NCBI RefSeq assembly: GCF_001552655.1
Contig: NZ_BCRP01000014.1
Coordinates: 16,081 to 80,080, forward strand
Direction of reading: 5' to 3'
DNA: 64,000 bases
Origin: Alicyclobacillus kakegawensis NBRC 103104
Lineage (GTDB): Bacteria > Bacillota > Bacilli > Alicyclobacillales > Alicyclobacillaceae
This document shows, one piece after another, positions 1 to 10,816 of the stretch (its first letter is position 1; each line of letters opens with the position of its first letter). The notes under the pieces are model-generated. The model saw nothing but the letters and a program-made list of their open reading frames with translations. It made no database searches and was not told the origin of the DNA. Made by a program: the position numbers and the translations under genes.

Positions 1-1881
1 GCAAACCGCGACACCCAGGAGCGCCAGGGCAGCCAGGACGTACCACTCGAACACGAAGCCCAGCCCCGCGAAGAAGAAGCAGACGCCGAGCAAAAACGGA
101 CGCGCGCTGTTGTTGGGCATGTGGATGGGACGGATATCGCTGGCCGCCGGCCGCAACTCGCCAGTCCGGCCCTGCTCCTTCAGCGTCGCCCACATGTCCC
201 TGTCGGTGACGTGCGGGATGACGGCAAAGTTGTAGTGCGGCACCGGCGACGGCAGCGACCACTCCAATGTGCGAGCATCCCAGATGTCGCCGGTCACGTC
301 GCGCTTGCCGTACTTGATGCTGTACAACACCTGCACAACGATGAACAGGAAGCCAAGTCCCATGATGTAGGCGCCGATGGTGGAGATGAAGTTGAGCGTG
401 CCCCAACCGAGATCGGCCGGATAGGTGTACATGCGGCGCTGCATACCCATGAACCCGAGGGCGTACTGCGGCATGAAGCAGACGTAAAAACCGATGTTGA
501 ACAGCCAGAACGCCCAGCGGCCAATCCGTTCATCCAGTTGAAAGCCAAACATTTTCGGCCACCAGTAGTACATGCCGGCCAGCATCCCGAAGACGACGCC
601 GCCGATGAGCGCCTGGTGGAAGTGGGCAACCAGGAAGTAGCTGTTGTGGTACTGGTAATCGGCTGGCGCGGCCGCCAGCATGACGCCCGTGGCCCCCGCA
701 ATCGCGAAGCAGACGATGAACGCCAGCGTCCACAGCATCGGCAAGGTCAGGCGAATCCGCCCGCGATACATCGTGAACAGCCAGTTGAACATCTTGACAC
801 CTGTGGGGATGCCCACGGCCATCGTCGACACAGCGAAGAAGCTGTTCACGTCCGGCCCGGCTCCCATGGTGAAAAAGTGGTGCACCCAGGTCAAATCGCC
901 GATGACGGTGATGGCCATGAGCGAGGCCACCATCGACTTGTAGCCGAAGATCTCCTTGCGCGAGAAGGTGGCCACCACTTCTGAGTAGACGCCAAACGCC
1001 ACCAGGACGACGATGTACACCTCCGGGTGACCCCAGACCCAGAACAGGTTGATGAACATCATCGGGTTGCCGCCCTGCGCAATCGTGAAGAAGTGCGCGC
1101 CGAACAGGCGGTCAAACAAGAGCAGCGCCAACGCCACATTCAGTGCCGGGAACGCCGTCAGGATGACGATGCTCGAGGCCAGCACCGCCCACGAGAACAG
1201 CGGCACCTTCATCATCGTCATGCCCGGAGCCCGCATCTTGAGGATGGTGGCGATGAAATTGATGCCTGTGCCCAGCGTCCCAATGCCAGAAATCAACAAC
1301 GACACCAGGTAGTAATTCTCGCCCGGCCCTTTGTCAAAGCCAAGCTCCGTCAGTGGCGGATAACTGGTCCAGCCCGCGTCGGGCGATCCGCCAAACACAA
1401 AGGAGATGTTGAACAAAAACGCGGCAAAAAAGAACAGCCAGAAGCTGATGGCGTTCAAGTATGGAAACGCCACGTCGCGCGCGCCGATTTGCAGCGGCAC
1501 CGCGATGTTGAACAAGGCGAAGATGAACGGCATGGCCATGAACAAGATCATGATGGTGCCGTGCGTCGTGAAGATCTGGTCGTAATGCTCCGCGTCCAGA
1601 AAATGATTGTTCGGCTCCGCCAACTGCGTGCGTATGAGCAGCGCGTCGACCCCGCCACGGAAGAACATCAAGAGCGCGCACACCAGGTACATGATGCCGA
1701 TTTTCTTGTGGTCCACCGTGGTCAACCACTCGCGCCACAGCCACTTCCACTTCTTCAGGTAGGTCAAGGCGAAGACAATACCGATGATGGTCAAGAGGAT
1801 GAGCACGTCTGAACCCCAAATCAGCGGCCCCTCGCGCCACATCAGGTAGGTATCGCCGAAGTGGCGTATTGCCTCCCACAT
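1..1881 (-). CDS. qoxB: Quinol oxidase subunit I, C-terminus beyond the left edge
   Basis: Catalytic heme-copper subunit of an aa3-type menaquinol oxidase in the cytoplasmic membrane. About 627 codons are present; homologues are about 650 residues, so only a short C-terminal piece is missing. Reading from the ATG at 1881, the heme-copper signatures appear in order: DHKKIGIMYL, the CuB/Tyr motif HPEVY, FAVSTMAVGIPTGVK and HNSYFLVAHFHQA. An AAGGAGCG ribosome binding site precedes the start. It lies 90 bases downstream of qoxA, whose product lacks CuA ligands, so quinol rather than cytochrome c is the likely donor. Subunits III and IV would be expected just beyond the window. Confidence 0.95.
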   Translation of the reverse strand, partial: MWEAIRHFGDTYLMWREGPLIWGSDVLILLTIIGIVFALTYLKKWKWLWREWLTTVDHKKIGIMYLVCALLMFFRGGVDALLIRTQLAEPNNHFLDAEHYDQIFTTHGTIMILFMAMPFIFALFNIAVPLQIGARDVAFPYLNAISFWLFFFAAFLFNISFVFGGSPDAGWTSYPPLTELGFDKGPGENYYLVSLLISGIGTLGTGINFIATILKMRAPGMTMMKVPLFSWAVLASSIVILTAFPALNVALALLLFDRLFGAHFFTIAQGGNPMMFINLFWVWGHPEVYIVVLVAFGVYSEVVATFSRKEIFGYKSMVASLMAITVIGDLTWVHHFFTMGAGPDVNSFFAVSTMAVGIPTGVKMFNWLFTMYRGRIRLTLPMLWTLAFIVCFAIAGATGVMLAAAPADYQYHNSYFLVAHFHQALIGGVVFGMLAGMYYWWPKMFGFQLDERIGRWAFWLFNIGFYVCFMPQYALGFMGMQRRMYTYPADLGWGTLNFISTIGAYIMGLGFLFIVVQVLYSIKYGKRDVTGDIWDARTLEWSLPSPVPHYNFAVIPHVTDRDMWATLKEQGRTGELRPAASDIRPIHMPNNSARPFLLGVCFFFAGLGFVFEWYVLAALALLGVAVC

Positions 1882-1971
1882 CTCTCGTTCACGCTCCTTC
1901 TGGTTCCAATCTCTGCCCTTCGTCCCGTCTCCTCACGGGGTCATGGCTTGCCGGTCGCGTTCCCAACTGTG

Positions 1972-2907
1972 TTACATACCGTCCGACATGCCTTGGTCCG
2001 ACATGCCCTTGTCCGGCTTACCGCCCGGTACGTCTTTGAACATGCCCGGCATGTACTGGCCGCCGTCCGCCCACACCGTGGCGTTGAACAGCCCCTTCGG
2101 GAACGCAGAGTAGGTGGCCTCCCCCATGACGCTCGGTTTCTTCAACTTCGCGTATCCAGCCTGCGTCAGAGCCGGGTAAGACTGTTTGGTTTGCTGCACC
2201 CAACTGTTGAAGTTTTCGTCACCGACCGCTACCACGCGGAACTGGTCGTGAGCAAACCCTTCGCCGGTAAAGTTGGCGCCGTGACCGTAGTAGGTGCCTG
2301 CCTCGTCCGCCTGCAACCATAGCCGCATCGACATCCCCGGCATCGTGTACTCCTGGCCGCCGAGTTGCGGCACCCAGAAGGAGTTCATCGGCGCGTCCGA
2401 TGTGAGTTCAAACTGCACCGGCACGCCCGTTGGGATCTTGCAGTAGTTCACCGTCGCCACGTGCTGATCCGGGTACAGGAAGAGCCACTTCCAGTCGAGT
2501 GACACCACCTCCACCGTCAGCGGCTTCACGTTGTTCTCCGGAGGCTTGACGAGCGCGTACGTGGTTTTCACAGTCGCCGCCCCGAGAATCCCCACCACCA
2601 CAATGGGTATCCCCCACCACACGAATTCCAGGACTTTGCTGTGAGCCCAATGGGGCTGGTACTGTGCTTTGTTGTCCGGCTTGTCGCGATACCGCCAGAC
2701 GATGTAGAACATGAGCAAGAACACGGGCACAATGACAATGAGTACGAGCACCGTCGAGAGCATAATCAGGTGCAGTTCCTGCCGGCCCACGGGTCCGACC
2801 GGGTGCAGCACCATGTACTCGGGACTGCAGCCCGACAGGAGCACGGCCATGGCCACCGCAAGCAGACCAGCCTGCCCCGCCCGACGACGCGTCTTGCGCC
2901 TGTCCAT
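1972..2907 (-). CDS. qoxA: Quinol oxidase subunit II (lipoprotein)
   Basis: Subunit II of the quinol oxidase, 311 residues. The N-terminus has a basic start, a hydrophobic stretch and a lipobox (LLSGC, Cys27), so it is a membrane-anchored lipoprotein. Two transmembrane helices follow (about residues 45-70 and 90-112), then an extracytoplasmic cupredoxin domain with the quinol-oxidase signature GANFTGEGFAHDQF. The Cys and His ligands of a CuA centre are absent, which separates it from CtaC. The C-terminal tail is Met/Gly/Asp rich. The start has GGGAGGAG upstream. It is cotranscribed with qoxB. Confidence 0.95.
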   Translation of the reverse strand: MDRRKTRRRAGQAGLLAVAMAVLLSGCSPEYMVLHPVGPVGRQELHLIMLSTVLVLIVIVPVFLLMFYIVWRYRDKPDNKAQYQPHWAHSKVLEFVWWGIPIVVVGILGAATVKTTYALVKPPENNVKPLTVEVVSLDWKWLFLYPDQHVATVNYCKIPTGVPVQFELTSDAPMNSFWVPQLGGQEYTMPGMSMRLWLQADEAGTYYGHGANFTGEGFAHDQFRVVAVGDENFNSWVQQTKQSYPALTQAGYAKLKKPSVMGEATYSAFPKGLFNATVWADGGQYMPGMFKDVPGGKPDKGMSDQGMSDGM

Positions 2908-2972
2908 TCTCTCCTCCCCTTTCCCGACAAAGGTGTGATGGATCAGCTGCTGAACAGCCTCGTCGCCGCCTC

Positions 2973-2988
2973 TCTCGACCGGTCGAGA
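2973..2988. promoter_or_regulatory. 16-bp perfect palindrome upstream of qoxA
   Basis: TCTCGACCGGTCGAGA reads identically on both strands. Its place in the qoxA leader would suit a dimeric repressor or activator site. The regulator is unknown. Confidence 0.35.
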
Positions 2989-3187
2989 CCGTTACAGTGT
3001 CATCGTAGTTGCGGAACCCCTCTCCCATAAGCCACAAAACGCGCATTTCGCGGCGCACAAGGAGACCAGTCGGAGTGGTGCATCTGCTTTGCGTGGTCGG
3101 ACTAGTACAAAGGAAGGGGATAAAAGAGACTGAAGGCACGAGGGATGAAGGGAGAATCGCTAGGGACATACGCATAAAAGAGCGTAC

Positions 3188-3235
3188 GCAAGTAACCGCC
3201 CCATGTCGATTAACGCCGCTGGGGCGGTCACTTGC
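3188..3235 (-). terminator. Long hairpin downstream of the arabinose operon
   Basis: Two 15-base arms (3188-3202 and 3221-3235) pair with one mismatch around an 18-base loop. In minus-strand RNA a short U-containing stretch follows about 7 bases later, so it may terminate the abfA-GH127 transcript. The T tract is weak. Confidence 0.4.
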
Positions 3236-3273
3236 ACACTTGCAGGCGGGGACGCTCAAGGCGTGGTGCCCAG

Positions 3274-3306
3274 GAGTCGAAGGATGCCGCCTTCGACTCT
3301 CTTTTT
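3274..3306 (+). terminator. Terminator-like hairpin followed by T tract
   Basis: Perfect 10-bp stem (3274-3283 with 3290-3299), 6-base loop, then TCTCTTTTT on the plus strand. No plus-strand gene precedes it, so it may act from the minus side or be a bidirectional end of the GH127 transcript. Confidence 0.4.
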
Positions 3307-3400
3307 CATGTTGAGTGAGACACAGCAAGAATACACGTCGATGCAGACGCGGATTGAGGAGGCGGATTTGAAACCGTCTCTCAAACCTAGGAGCGGCGGG

Positions 3401-5338
3401 CTACGCCTCGCGAATCCAGACCGTCATCTCGCCCGGTCCGCGGTTGGCCCAAGCGTAGTACGGGATGGCCCGAATGCGGGTCTCCTCGCGCGAGGGCGGC
3501 TCGTACGAATAGAGCGCCGCGCCGGCCGGCGCAGCCGATTTGTACCCGGTGCTCTCCAGCACGACCACCCCGCCCAGCAGGTCGGGCTCGTACTTAGCCG
3601 CAATCGCCGCCTCCCGCGGCAGCGTGAGGTCGCGCAGATTCGCCCCATTGTCCGCCTCTTCCAAGCAGTACACGATGGGCCCGTATTGCAGCGCCACCTT
3701 GCCCGCGTCCTCGCGCAGCTCCGGGTGCGGATATATGCGCAGCGGCTGCATCGGCAGGTCCAGCTCAATCACGTCGCCGGACGCCCATGTGCGATTCAGG
3801 CGCGCGTACCCGTCTGCGGCGTCGGCCGGATCGACCGTCTCGCCGTTCACCCGTAGCGCCGGGGTAAGGCACCACCCAGGCAGACGCAGCGCCAGCGTGA
3901 ACGCGGCCGGATCGTCTAGGTGGACGGTGAGGCGGATCCGCCCCTGCCAGGGCAGCTGCGACTCCTGCACCAGTGTCACCTGCTTGCCGCCGGCAACCTC
4001 GACACTCACGCTCGATCCGATGTACAAATGCGCATAAATAGTCTCCTTGGCGGCGTCTGTGGTGTACAAGTACTGCCCCAATGAGGCCAGGAGCCGGGCG
4101 ATGTTAGGCGGGCAGCAGGCGCAGCCAAACCACCCCTGGCGCTCGTATTTGACGCTGTGCATGTCGGCCCGGTAGTCGCAGGCGGACGGCCACACCTCCA
4201 ACGGATTCACGTAGAAGTAGCGGCGCCCGTCGAGCGACATCCCGGCGAGCACGCCGTTGAACAACGCCCGCTCCATCACGTCCGCGTATTCGCGTCGAGG
4301 TTCAGCCTGAAGCATACGTTGGGCGAAAAACACCAAACCAATCGCCGCGCACGTCTCGGTGTAGGCGGTGTCATTGGGCAGGTCGTAATCGGTGGTGAAC
4401 GCCTCCCCATTGTCCGCGGATGACCCGATGCCTCCGGTGACATACATCTTCTTCTGCACGACGCTGTTCCAAAGCCGCCGACACGCGTCAAGCAACGACA
4501 CGTCCCCGGTCTCCCGCGCCGCGTCGGCCACCGCCGTGTAGAAATACATCGCCCGCACTGCGTGGCCGATGGCCTCCGTCTGCTCGCGGATGGGCAGGTG
4601 CGACTGCGAATACTCAAACCCGAACCGGAATGGGGTCGTCTCCCCGCGCTTCTCCGCCTCGATTTGGAAATAGTGCGGCTGCCGCCCCCGCTCCTCGATG
4701 AAGTACAGGGCGAGGTCGAGATACGTCCTGTTGCCGGTCGTGCGGTAGAGCTTAATCAGCGCCAGCTCGATTTCCTCATGCCCCGGATAGCCCGGAATCT
4801 TCCCAGGCCCGTGGCCAAACACCCGGTTGATATAGTCGGCGAAGCGGCACGCAATGTCCAGCAGCTTGCGCTTGCCTGTGGCCTGGTAATACGCCACCGC
4901 CGCCTCAATCAGGTGGCCCGCGCAGTACAGCTCGTGATCGTCGCGAAGGTTGGTCCAGCGCTTGTCCGGCTTGGTCAGCGTGTAGTGCGTGTTCAAGTAG
5001 CCGTCCGGCTGCTGCGCCCGGGCCAGCAGGTCAATGGCCTCGTCCGCCTTCCTTTCCAGCTCTTCGTCCCGTTCGTTCGCCAGCGTGTGGCCGACCGCCT
5101 CCAGCCATTTGTAGAGATCGCTGTCCTGGAACACCATGCCGTAATATTCACCTTCCGCCTCACCCGCGGCGATACGGAAGTTCTCGATAGTGTGGCTAGG
5201 TTCCACGTCCGGCACCTGGTCATTGAGCGCCTGCCACTGATAGGGGATGACCACGTCGCGGACGAGCGCCTGTCTGGGGGACCAGAACGGGTCTTGGATG
5301 CGGGCGGAGACTTGATTGGCGCAGATGGTCGCCGCCAT
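3401..5338 (-). CDS. GH127 beta-L-arabinofuranosidase
   Basis: Predicted cytoplasmic beta-L-arabinofuranosidase of the HypBA1 type (GH127), 645 residues. The zinc/thiolate site is visible: AYTETCAAIG supplies Glu328 and Cys330, and WFGCACCPPN supplies Cys408/Cys409, one of which is the nucleophile in this family. The open frame extends to 5473, but the start chosen is ATG at 5338 (MAATICANQ), since it fits the family N-terminus and the upstream codons cover a hairpin. It is the last gene of the araN unit, 145 bases after abfA. Pairing with GH51 suggests that both beta- and alpha-linked arabinofuranose are released from imported oligosaccharides. Confidence 0.9.
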   Translation of the reverse strand: MAATICANQVSARIQDPFWSPRQALVRDVVIPYQWQALNDQVPDVEPSHTIENFRIAAGEAEGEYYGMVFQDSDLYKWLEAVGHTLANERDEELERKADEAIDLLARAQQPDGYLNTHYTLTKPDKRWTNLRDDHELYCAGHLIEAAVAYYQATGKRKLLDIACRFADYINRVFGHGPGKIPGYPGHEEIELALIKLYRTTGNRTYLDLALYFIEERGRQPHYFQIEAEKRGETTPFRFGFEYSQSHLPIREQTEAIGHAVRAMYFYTAVADAARETGDVSLLDACRRLWNSVVQKKMYVTGGIGSSADNGEAFTTDYDLPNDTAYTETCAAIGLVFFAQRMLQAEPRREYADVMERALFNGVLAGMSLDGRRYFYVNPLEVWPSACDYRADMHSVKYERQGWFGCACCPPNIARLLASLGQYLYTTDAAKETIYAHLYIGSSVSVEVAGGKQVTLVQESQLPWQGRIRLTVHLDDPAAFTLALRLPGWCLTPALRVNGETVDPADAADGYARLNRTWASGDVIELDLPMQPLRIYPHPELREDAGKVALQYGPIVYCLEEADNGANLRDLTLPREAAIAAKYEPDLLGGVVVLESTGYKSAAPAGAALYSYEPPSREETRIRAIPYYAWANRGPGEMTVWIREA

Positions 5339-5417
5339 TTCACTCACTTGCCTTTCGTGACGCTCCACACATGCCACAATAGAGCGCGTTATTGCCCGGG
5401 TGGGTACTGTAATCAGC

Positions 5418-5458
5418 AAAGCCGCGGCACGATGTATCAGACATGTCACCGCGGCTTT
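5418..5458. terminator. Hairpin between abfA and the GH127 gene
   Basis: Arms AAAGCCGCGG (5418-5427) and CCGCGGCTTT (5449-5458) pair perfectly around a 21-base loop. It lies between two genes transcribed on the minus strand and may reduce read-through or stabilise the upstream mRNA. Confidence 0.5.
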
Positions 5459-5483
5459 TGAGTTCACAGTCACCGACGCAGGG

Positions 5484-8022
<2,539 letters not shown>

Positions 8023-8050
8023 TCGTATGCCTCCCCTCTCTTAAACTGGC

Positions 8051-8947
8051 TTACGCCGCCGATGCGGCCGAGGCCCCCGCCCCTGCTGTTGGCGTACGGC
8101 GCCGCCACAAGCGGTTCACTATCAGTGCGATGACCGAGATCAGAATCGTGATCAGCGCGAGAAACACCGATAGGGTCGCGGCATACGGAAGGTTGGTCAT
8201 CGAGAAGGCCATATTGTAGATGTAGATGTTTGGTGTAAAGTCCGGCGAGATCGGTGTTAGCGCCGTCAACAGGAACGGTTCATTGAAAAGTTGCATGGAA
8301 CCGATAAAGCTGAGGATACAGGTCATCACGATGGTCGGTTTCAGCAATGGCAGTTTGATGAAACGAGCCAATTGCCACTCGTTGCAACCGTCCAGTTTGG
8401 CGGCTTCATAGAGCTCGCTTGAAACTCCGGTCAAGGAGGCAATGTACAGAATCATGTTGTATCCTGCCCATTCCCAGGTAGCGATGTTGACGATAGCGTA
8501 AAGAAGAAAGCCGCTGGAAAGCGGATCGAACTTAAGGTCGTGCAGCAGCGGGTTCATCGACTTGGAGTACAGGAAACCCCACAGAATGGATGCAAACACG
8601 CCGGGCACCGCGTAAGGCAAAAGGAACAACAGACGAAACAACGATTTGAACTTCGCCCACTTGGTGTCAAGCAAGAGCGCCAACAGGAGGGCCAAAACAA
8701 TCATGATGACTCCCTGTACAACACCGTAAAAGAACACGCGGACGATGGACACCCAAAACTGATGGTCTTGTATGGCCGTAATATAGTTCTGGAAGCCGAC
8801 AAAGTAGAGCACTCCCATGCGACGGACAAAGAAACTGATGTACACCGCGTAAATCAGGGGGACCAACAGGAAGGCCACAAAAAGAAGGAGAAAGGGCGCC
8901 AGAAACGTCCACGGCTGCATGCGGTTCCGGATCATTTGTGCTGCCAT
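8051..8947 (-). CDS. araP: Arabino-oligosaccharide ABC transporter permease
   Basis: 298-residue MalF-type permease with six predicted transmembrane helices (the first at about residues 13-36) and the EAA motif (ELYEAAKLDGCNEWQLARF). Partner of AraQ. The C-terminus is an Arg- then Ala-rich tail. It starts 76 bases after araN, beyond a strong intercistronic hairpin. Confidence 0.9.
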   Translation of the reverse strand: MAAQMIRNRMQPWTFLAPFLLLFVAFLLVPLIYAVYISFFVRRMGVLYFVGFQNYITAIQDHQFWVSIVRVFFYGVVQGVIMIVLALLLALLLDTKWAKFKSLFRLLFLLPYAVPGVFASILWGFLYSKSMNPLLHDLKFDPLSSGFLLYAIVNIATWEWAGYNMILYIASLTGVSSELYEAAKLDGCNEWQLARFIKLPLLKPTIVMTCILSFIGSMQLFNEPFLLTALTPISPDFTPNIYIYNMAFSMTNLPYAATLSVFLALITILISVIALIVNRLWRRRTPTAGAGASAASAA

Positions 8948-8977
8948 ATCATTCCCACCCCGATGTGTAGAGAGTTG

Positions 8978-9008
8978 CCCGGGGTAGGGCGATAGAGCCC
9001 ACCCCGGG
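8978..9008 (-). terminator. Intercistronic hairpin between araN and araP
   Basis: GC-rich arms (8978-8990 and 8997-9008) form a nearly perfect stem with a 6-base loop and no T tract. Hairpins here are common after binding-protein genes; they stabilise the upstream message so the binding protein is made in excess of the permeases. Confidence 0.55.
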
Positions 9009-9023
9009 ACAGCACAGCCTGAA

Positions 9024-10397
9024 TTAAGTGGTCACCTTGTAGCCCTGGGACTTGCCATAGGTGACAACTTTATCCTGGACATTTTGCAGCGCCTGCTGGA
9101 TGGACTCCTTGTTGGTGAACGCCTTACTCAACTCACTTGTCAATTGATTGAAAACGTAGGTTGACCAAGGGCTCCATTGGAATCCAGAGTAGACTTGGGG
9201 CGAAGCCTTCGCGAACACCTCTTTGTTGGACCGCTGGTTGTCCAACGCCGGGTTTGGAGCGTTAAACTGATCCAGTTTGAATCCATCGGAGCTGGCCGGG
9301 AAGAGCCCACCGCCACCGGTCTTGGCCGGCGATACGTCATGCTGCAACTCTTCCTCCTGCGTGTTGATGAAAGTGGCGAAGATAGCCGCCGCCTCCTGGT
9401 TCTTGGAAGCCTTTGTCACCGCTTGCACCGAGCCGCCGAAATCACCATCGACCTGTTGTCCAGCCTGCCACTGGGGAATGAACGCCACGTGCCACTTGTG
9501 CTGGCTCAGATTGTGATCCCATGGCACCAACGTCTCGCTGTCAAACCAAGCAGCTCCCACCGCCGTCGCATAAACACCGTTGTTGATGTTCTTCTCCCAG
9601 GAAGGGCCGGAGGCCGTGAAGTCCACCGCCCCGGCATCCACAAGGCCCTTCCAGTAGCTCAGGACCTTGGCGATCTTTGGATCGGTGAAGTTGACCTTCC
9701 AACCGTCCCCGTCGCGCTGCACGGGGGAGACGCCAGCCTGCCAGAACAGGGACTGAATCCATTGCGCATCGTTGTTCAGGAAGTAGGTGAAGTAGGCCTT
9801 TGGATTCTGCTTATGGAAGGCAAGCGCCTCCCGCTTGTATTCCTCCCACGTGGTCGGCACCTTCAGGTGGTACTTGTCGAAAACACTCTTTTGATAGAAC
9901 AAGCCAAGCGGCCCCGTGTCTTCCGGTACGCCGTAGATGCGCCCGTCGTATGTGACCTGGTTGAGCACCCACTGCGGGAACTTGTCTTTATAGTTCTTCA
10001 CGTAGGGAGTAATGTCCGCCAATGCGTTGGAAGAAATGTATTGCGGCATCACGTCGTATTCCAGCATGACCACATCCGGAACGCCGCTTCCCGACTGCAA
10101 TACCGTGCTGAACTTCGTGTACTCGGTGGTTCCGGCGCCGGCATTGACCAATTTGACTTTGATGTTTGGGTAGTATTTCTCGAAAATCTTCACTTCCCCG
10201 GCGGCATTCGGAACCCAGCTCCACCACGTGATGGTGGCGTTCTTTTTAAATTCCGGGTAGCCCGTCTTCGGATCGATCTTTAACTTCTGTGTTGAGGATG
10301 AACCGGACCCGCCACCTTGGGCCGAGCCGCAGCCGGCCACGGCCCCCATTGCCACCAATGCGGCGGAAGCGCCGAAGAGGATGTTTTTCAGCTTCAT
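9024..10397 (-). CDS. araN: Arabino-oligosaccharide-binding lipoprotein
   Basis: Extracellular solute-binding protein of ABC family 1, 457 residues from the chosen start. The signal peptide ends in a lipobox (AVAGC) followed by a Gly/Ser linker, so the mature protein is lipid-anchored. The open frame extends to 10493, but ATG at 10397 (MKLKNILFG) has an AGGGGGAG site and begins the signal peptide correctly. First gene of araNPQ-abfA-GH127. Its promoter and AraR sites lie in 10504-10734. Confidence 0.92.
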   Translation of the reverse strand: MKLKNILFGASAALVAMGAVAGCGSAQGGGSGSSSTQKLKIDPKTGYPEFKKNATITWWSWVPNAAGEVKIFEKYYPNIKVKLVNAGAGTTEYTKFSTVLQSGSGVPDVVMLEYDVMPQYISSNALADITPYVKNYKDKFPQWVLNQVTYDGRIYGVPEDTGPLGLFYQKSVFDKYHLKVPTTWEEYKREALAFHKQNPKAYFTYFLNNDAQWIQSLFWQAGVSPVQRDGDGWKVNFTDPKIAKVLSYWKGLVDAGAVDFTASGPSWEKNINNGVYATAVGAAWFDSETLVPWDHNLSQHKWHVAFIPQWQAGQQVDGDFGGSVQAVTKASKNQEAAAIFATFINTQEEELQHDVSPAKTGGGGLFPASSDGFKLDQFNAPNPALDNQRSNKEVFAKASPQVYSGFQWSPWSTYVFNQLTSELSKAFTNKESIQQALQNVQDKVVTYGKSQGYKVTT

Positions 10398-10503
10398 GCC
10401 GTGCTCCCCCTTTTCATTTAACCTGATAATTCTTTCTTCTACAAAACCACAGAAACGCAATCGCTTCCAAAGGTACGAAACTATTCTCTTCATCGACCCC
10501 CTT

Positions 10504-10515
10504 AATTTGTACGAA
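10504..10515. promoter_or_regulatory. AraR half-operator in the araN leader
   Basis: ATTTGTACGAAT matches one arm and the core of the AraR consensus. It lies about 100 bases downstream of the araN start of transcription, where a second operator could support looping. Confidence 0.55.
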
Positions 10516-10607
10516 TCTATGCACCCATGAGCCTATTTCCGCCTTCCCTCCACGACCTTGCTGGCTCGACAAAACAGGTAAACCTCGCATGTTATCCGCT
10601 TACATTG

Positions 10608-10636
10608 ATAATATCCGCGAGAGTCCAAAGTGTCAA
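10608..10636 (-). promoter_or_regulatory. Sigma-A-like promoter of araNPQ-abfA-GH127
   Basis: On the minus strand TTGACA (10636-10631), 17-base spacer, TATTAT (10613-10608). The leader to araN is about 200 nt. An AraR operator begins 5 bases upstream of the -35 box. Confidence 0.85.
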
Positions 10637-10640
10637 TCAT

Positions 10641-10654
10641 TTTGTACGTACAAA
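10641..10654. promoter_or_regulatory. AraR operator upstream of the araN -35 box
   Basis: TTTGTACGTACAAA is a perfect 14-bp palindrome and the core of the B. subtilis AraR site. Its position relative to the -35 box nearly equals that at the araB promoter. Confidence 0.85.
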
Positions 10655-10722
10655 TTTTTGTGTCGATAGCGGTGGTTCGGACATTGGTGTGAAGAGGGCC
10701 CGGACAGAGCGGAAAACCATGC

Positions 10723-10734
10723 ATTTGTACGGAT
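10723..10734. promoter_or_regulatory. Distal AraR half-operator
   Basis: ATTTGTACGGAT, about 80 bases upstream of the strong palindrome, between araR and the araN promoter. One arm matches the consensus well. It may be an auxiliary site. Confidence 0.45.
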
Positions 10735-10816
10735 GTCTTAGCCTCCACGTAACTGTGGAGCCATGCCAACCCGCTCGCATCCGGGCCTGAAAGATCTCTT
10801 TGGAGGGGACGCAAAT

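Larger units (their letters stand above)
2908..3400. other. Intergenic region between qoxA and the GH127 gene
   Basis: 493 bases without a supported gene. It holds a 16-bp perfect palindrome (TCTCGACCGGTCGAGA, 2973-2988) about 65 bases upstream of the qoxA start, plus two strong hairpins at 3188-3235 and 3274-3299 described separately. I see no convincing sigma-A promoter for qoxA. Overlapping open frames here are antisense shadows. Confidence 0.5.

Noticed and set aside
1334..1879. 181-codon minus-strand frame over qoxB
   Set aside because: It overlaps qoxB in another frame; only the qoxB frame carries the heme-copper signatures.
2408..3328. 306-codon minus-strand frame covering the qoxA leader
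   Set aside because: Out of frame with qoxA over their overlap, no family motifs, and it would span the palindrome and hairpins.
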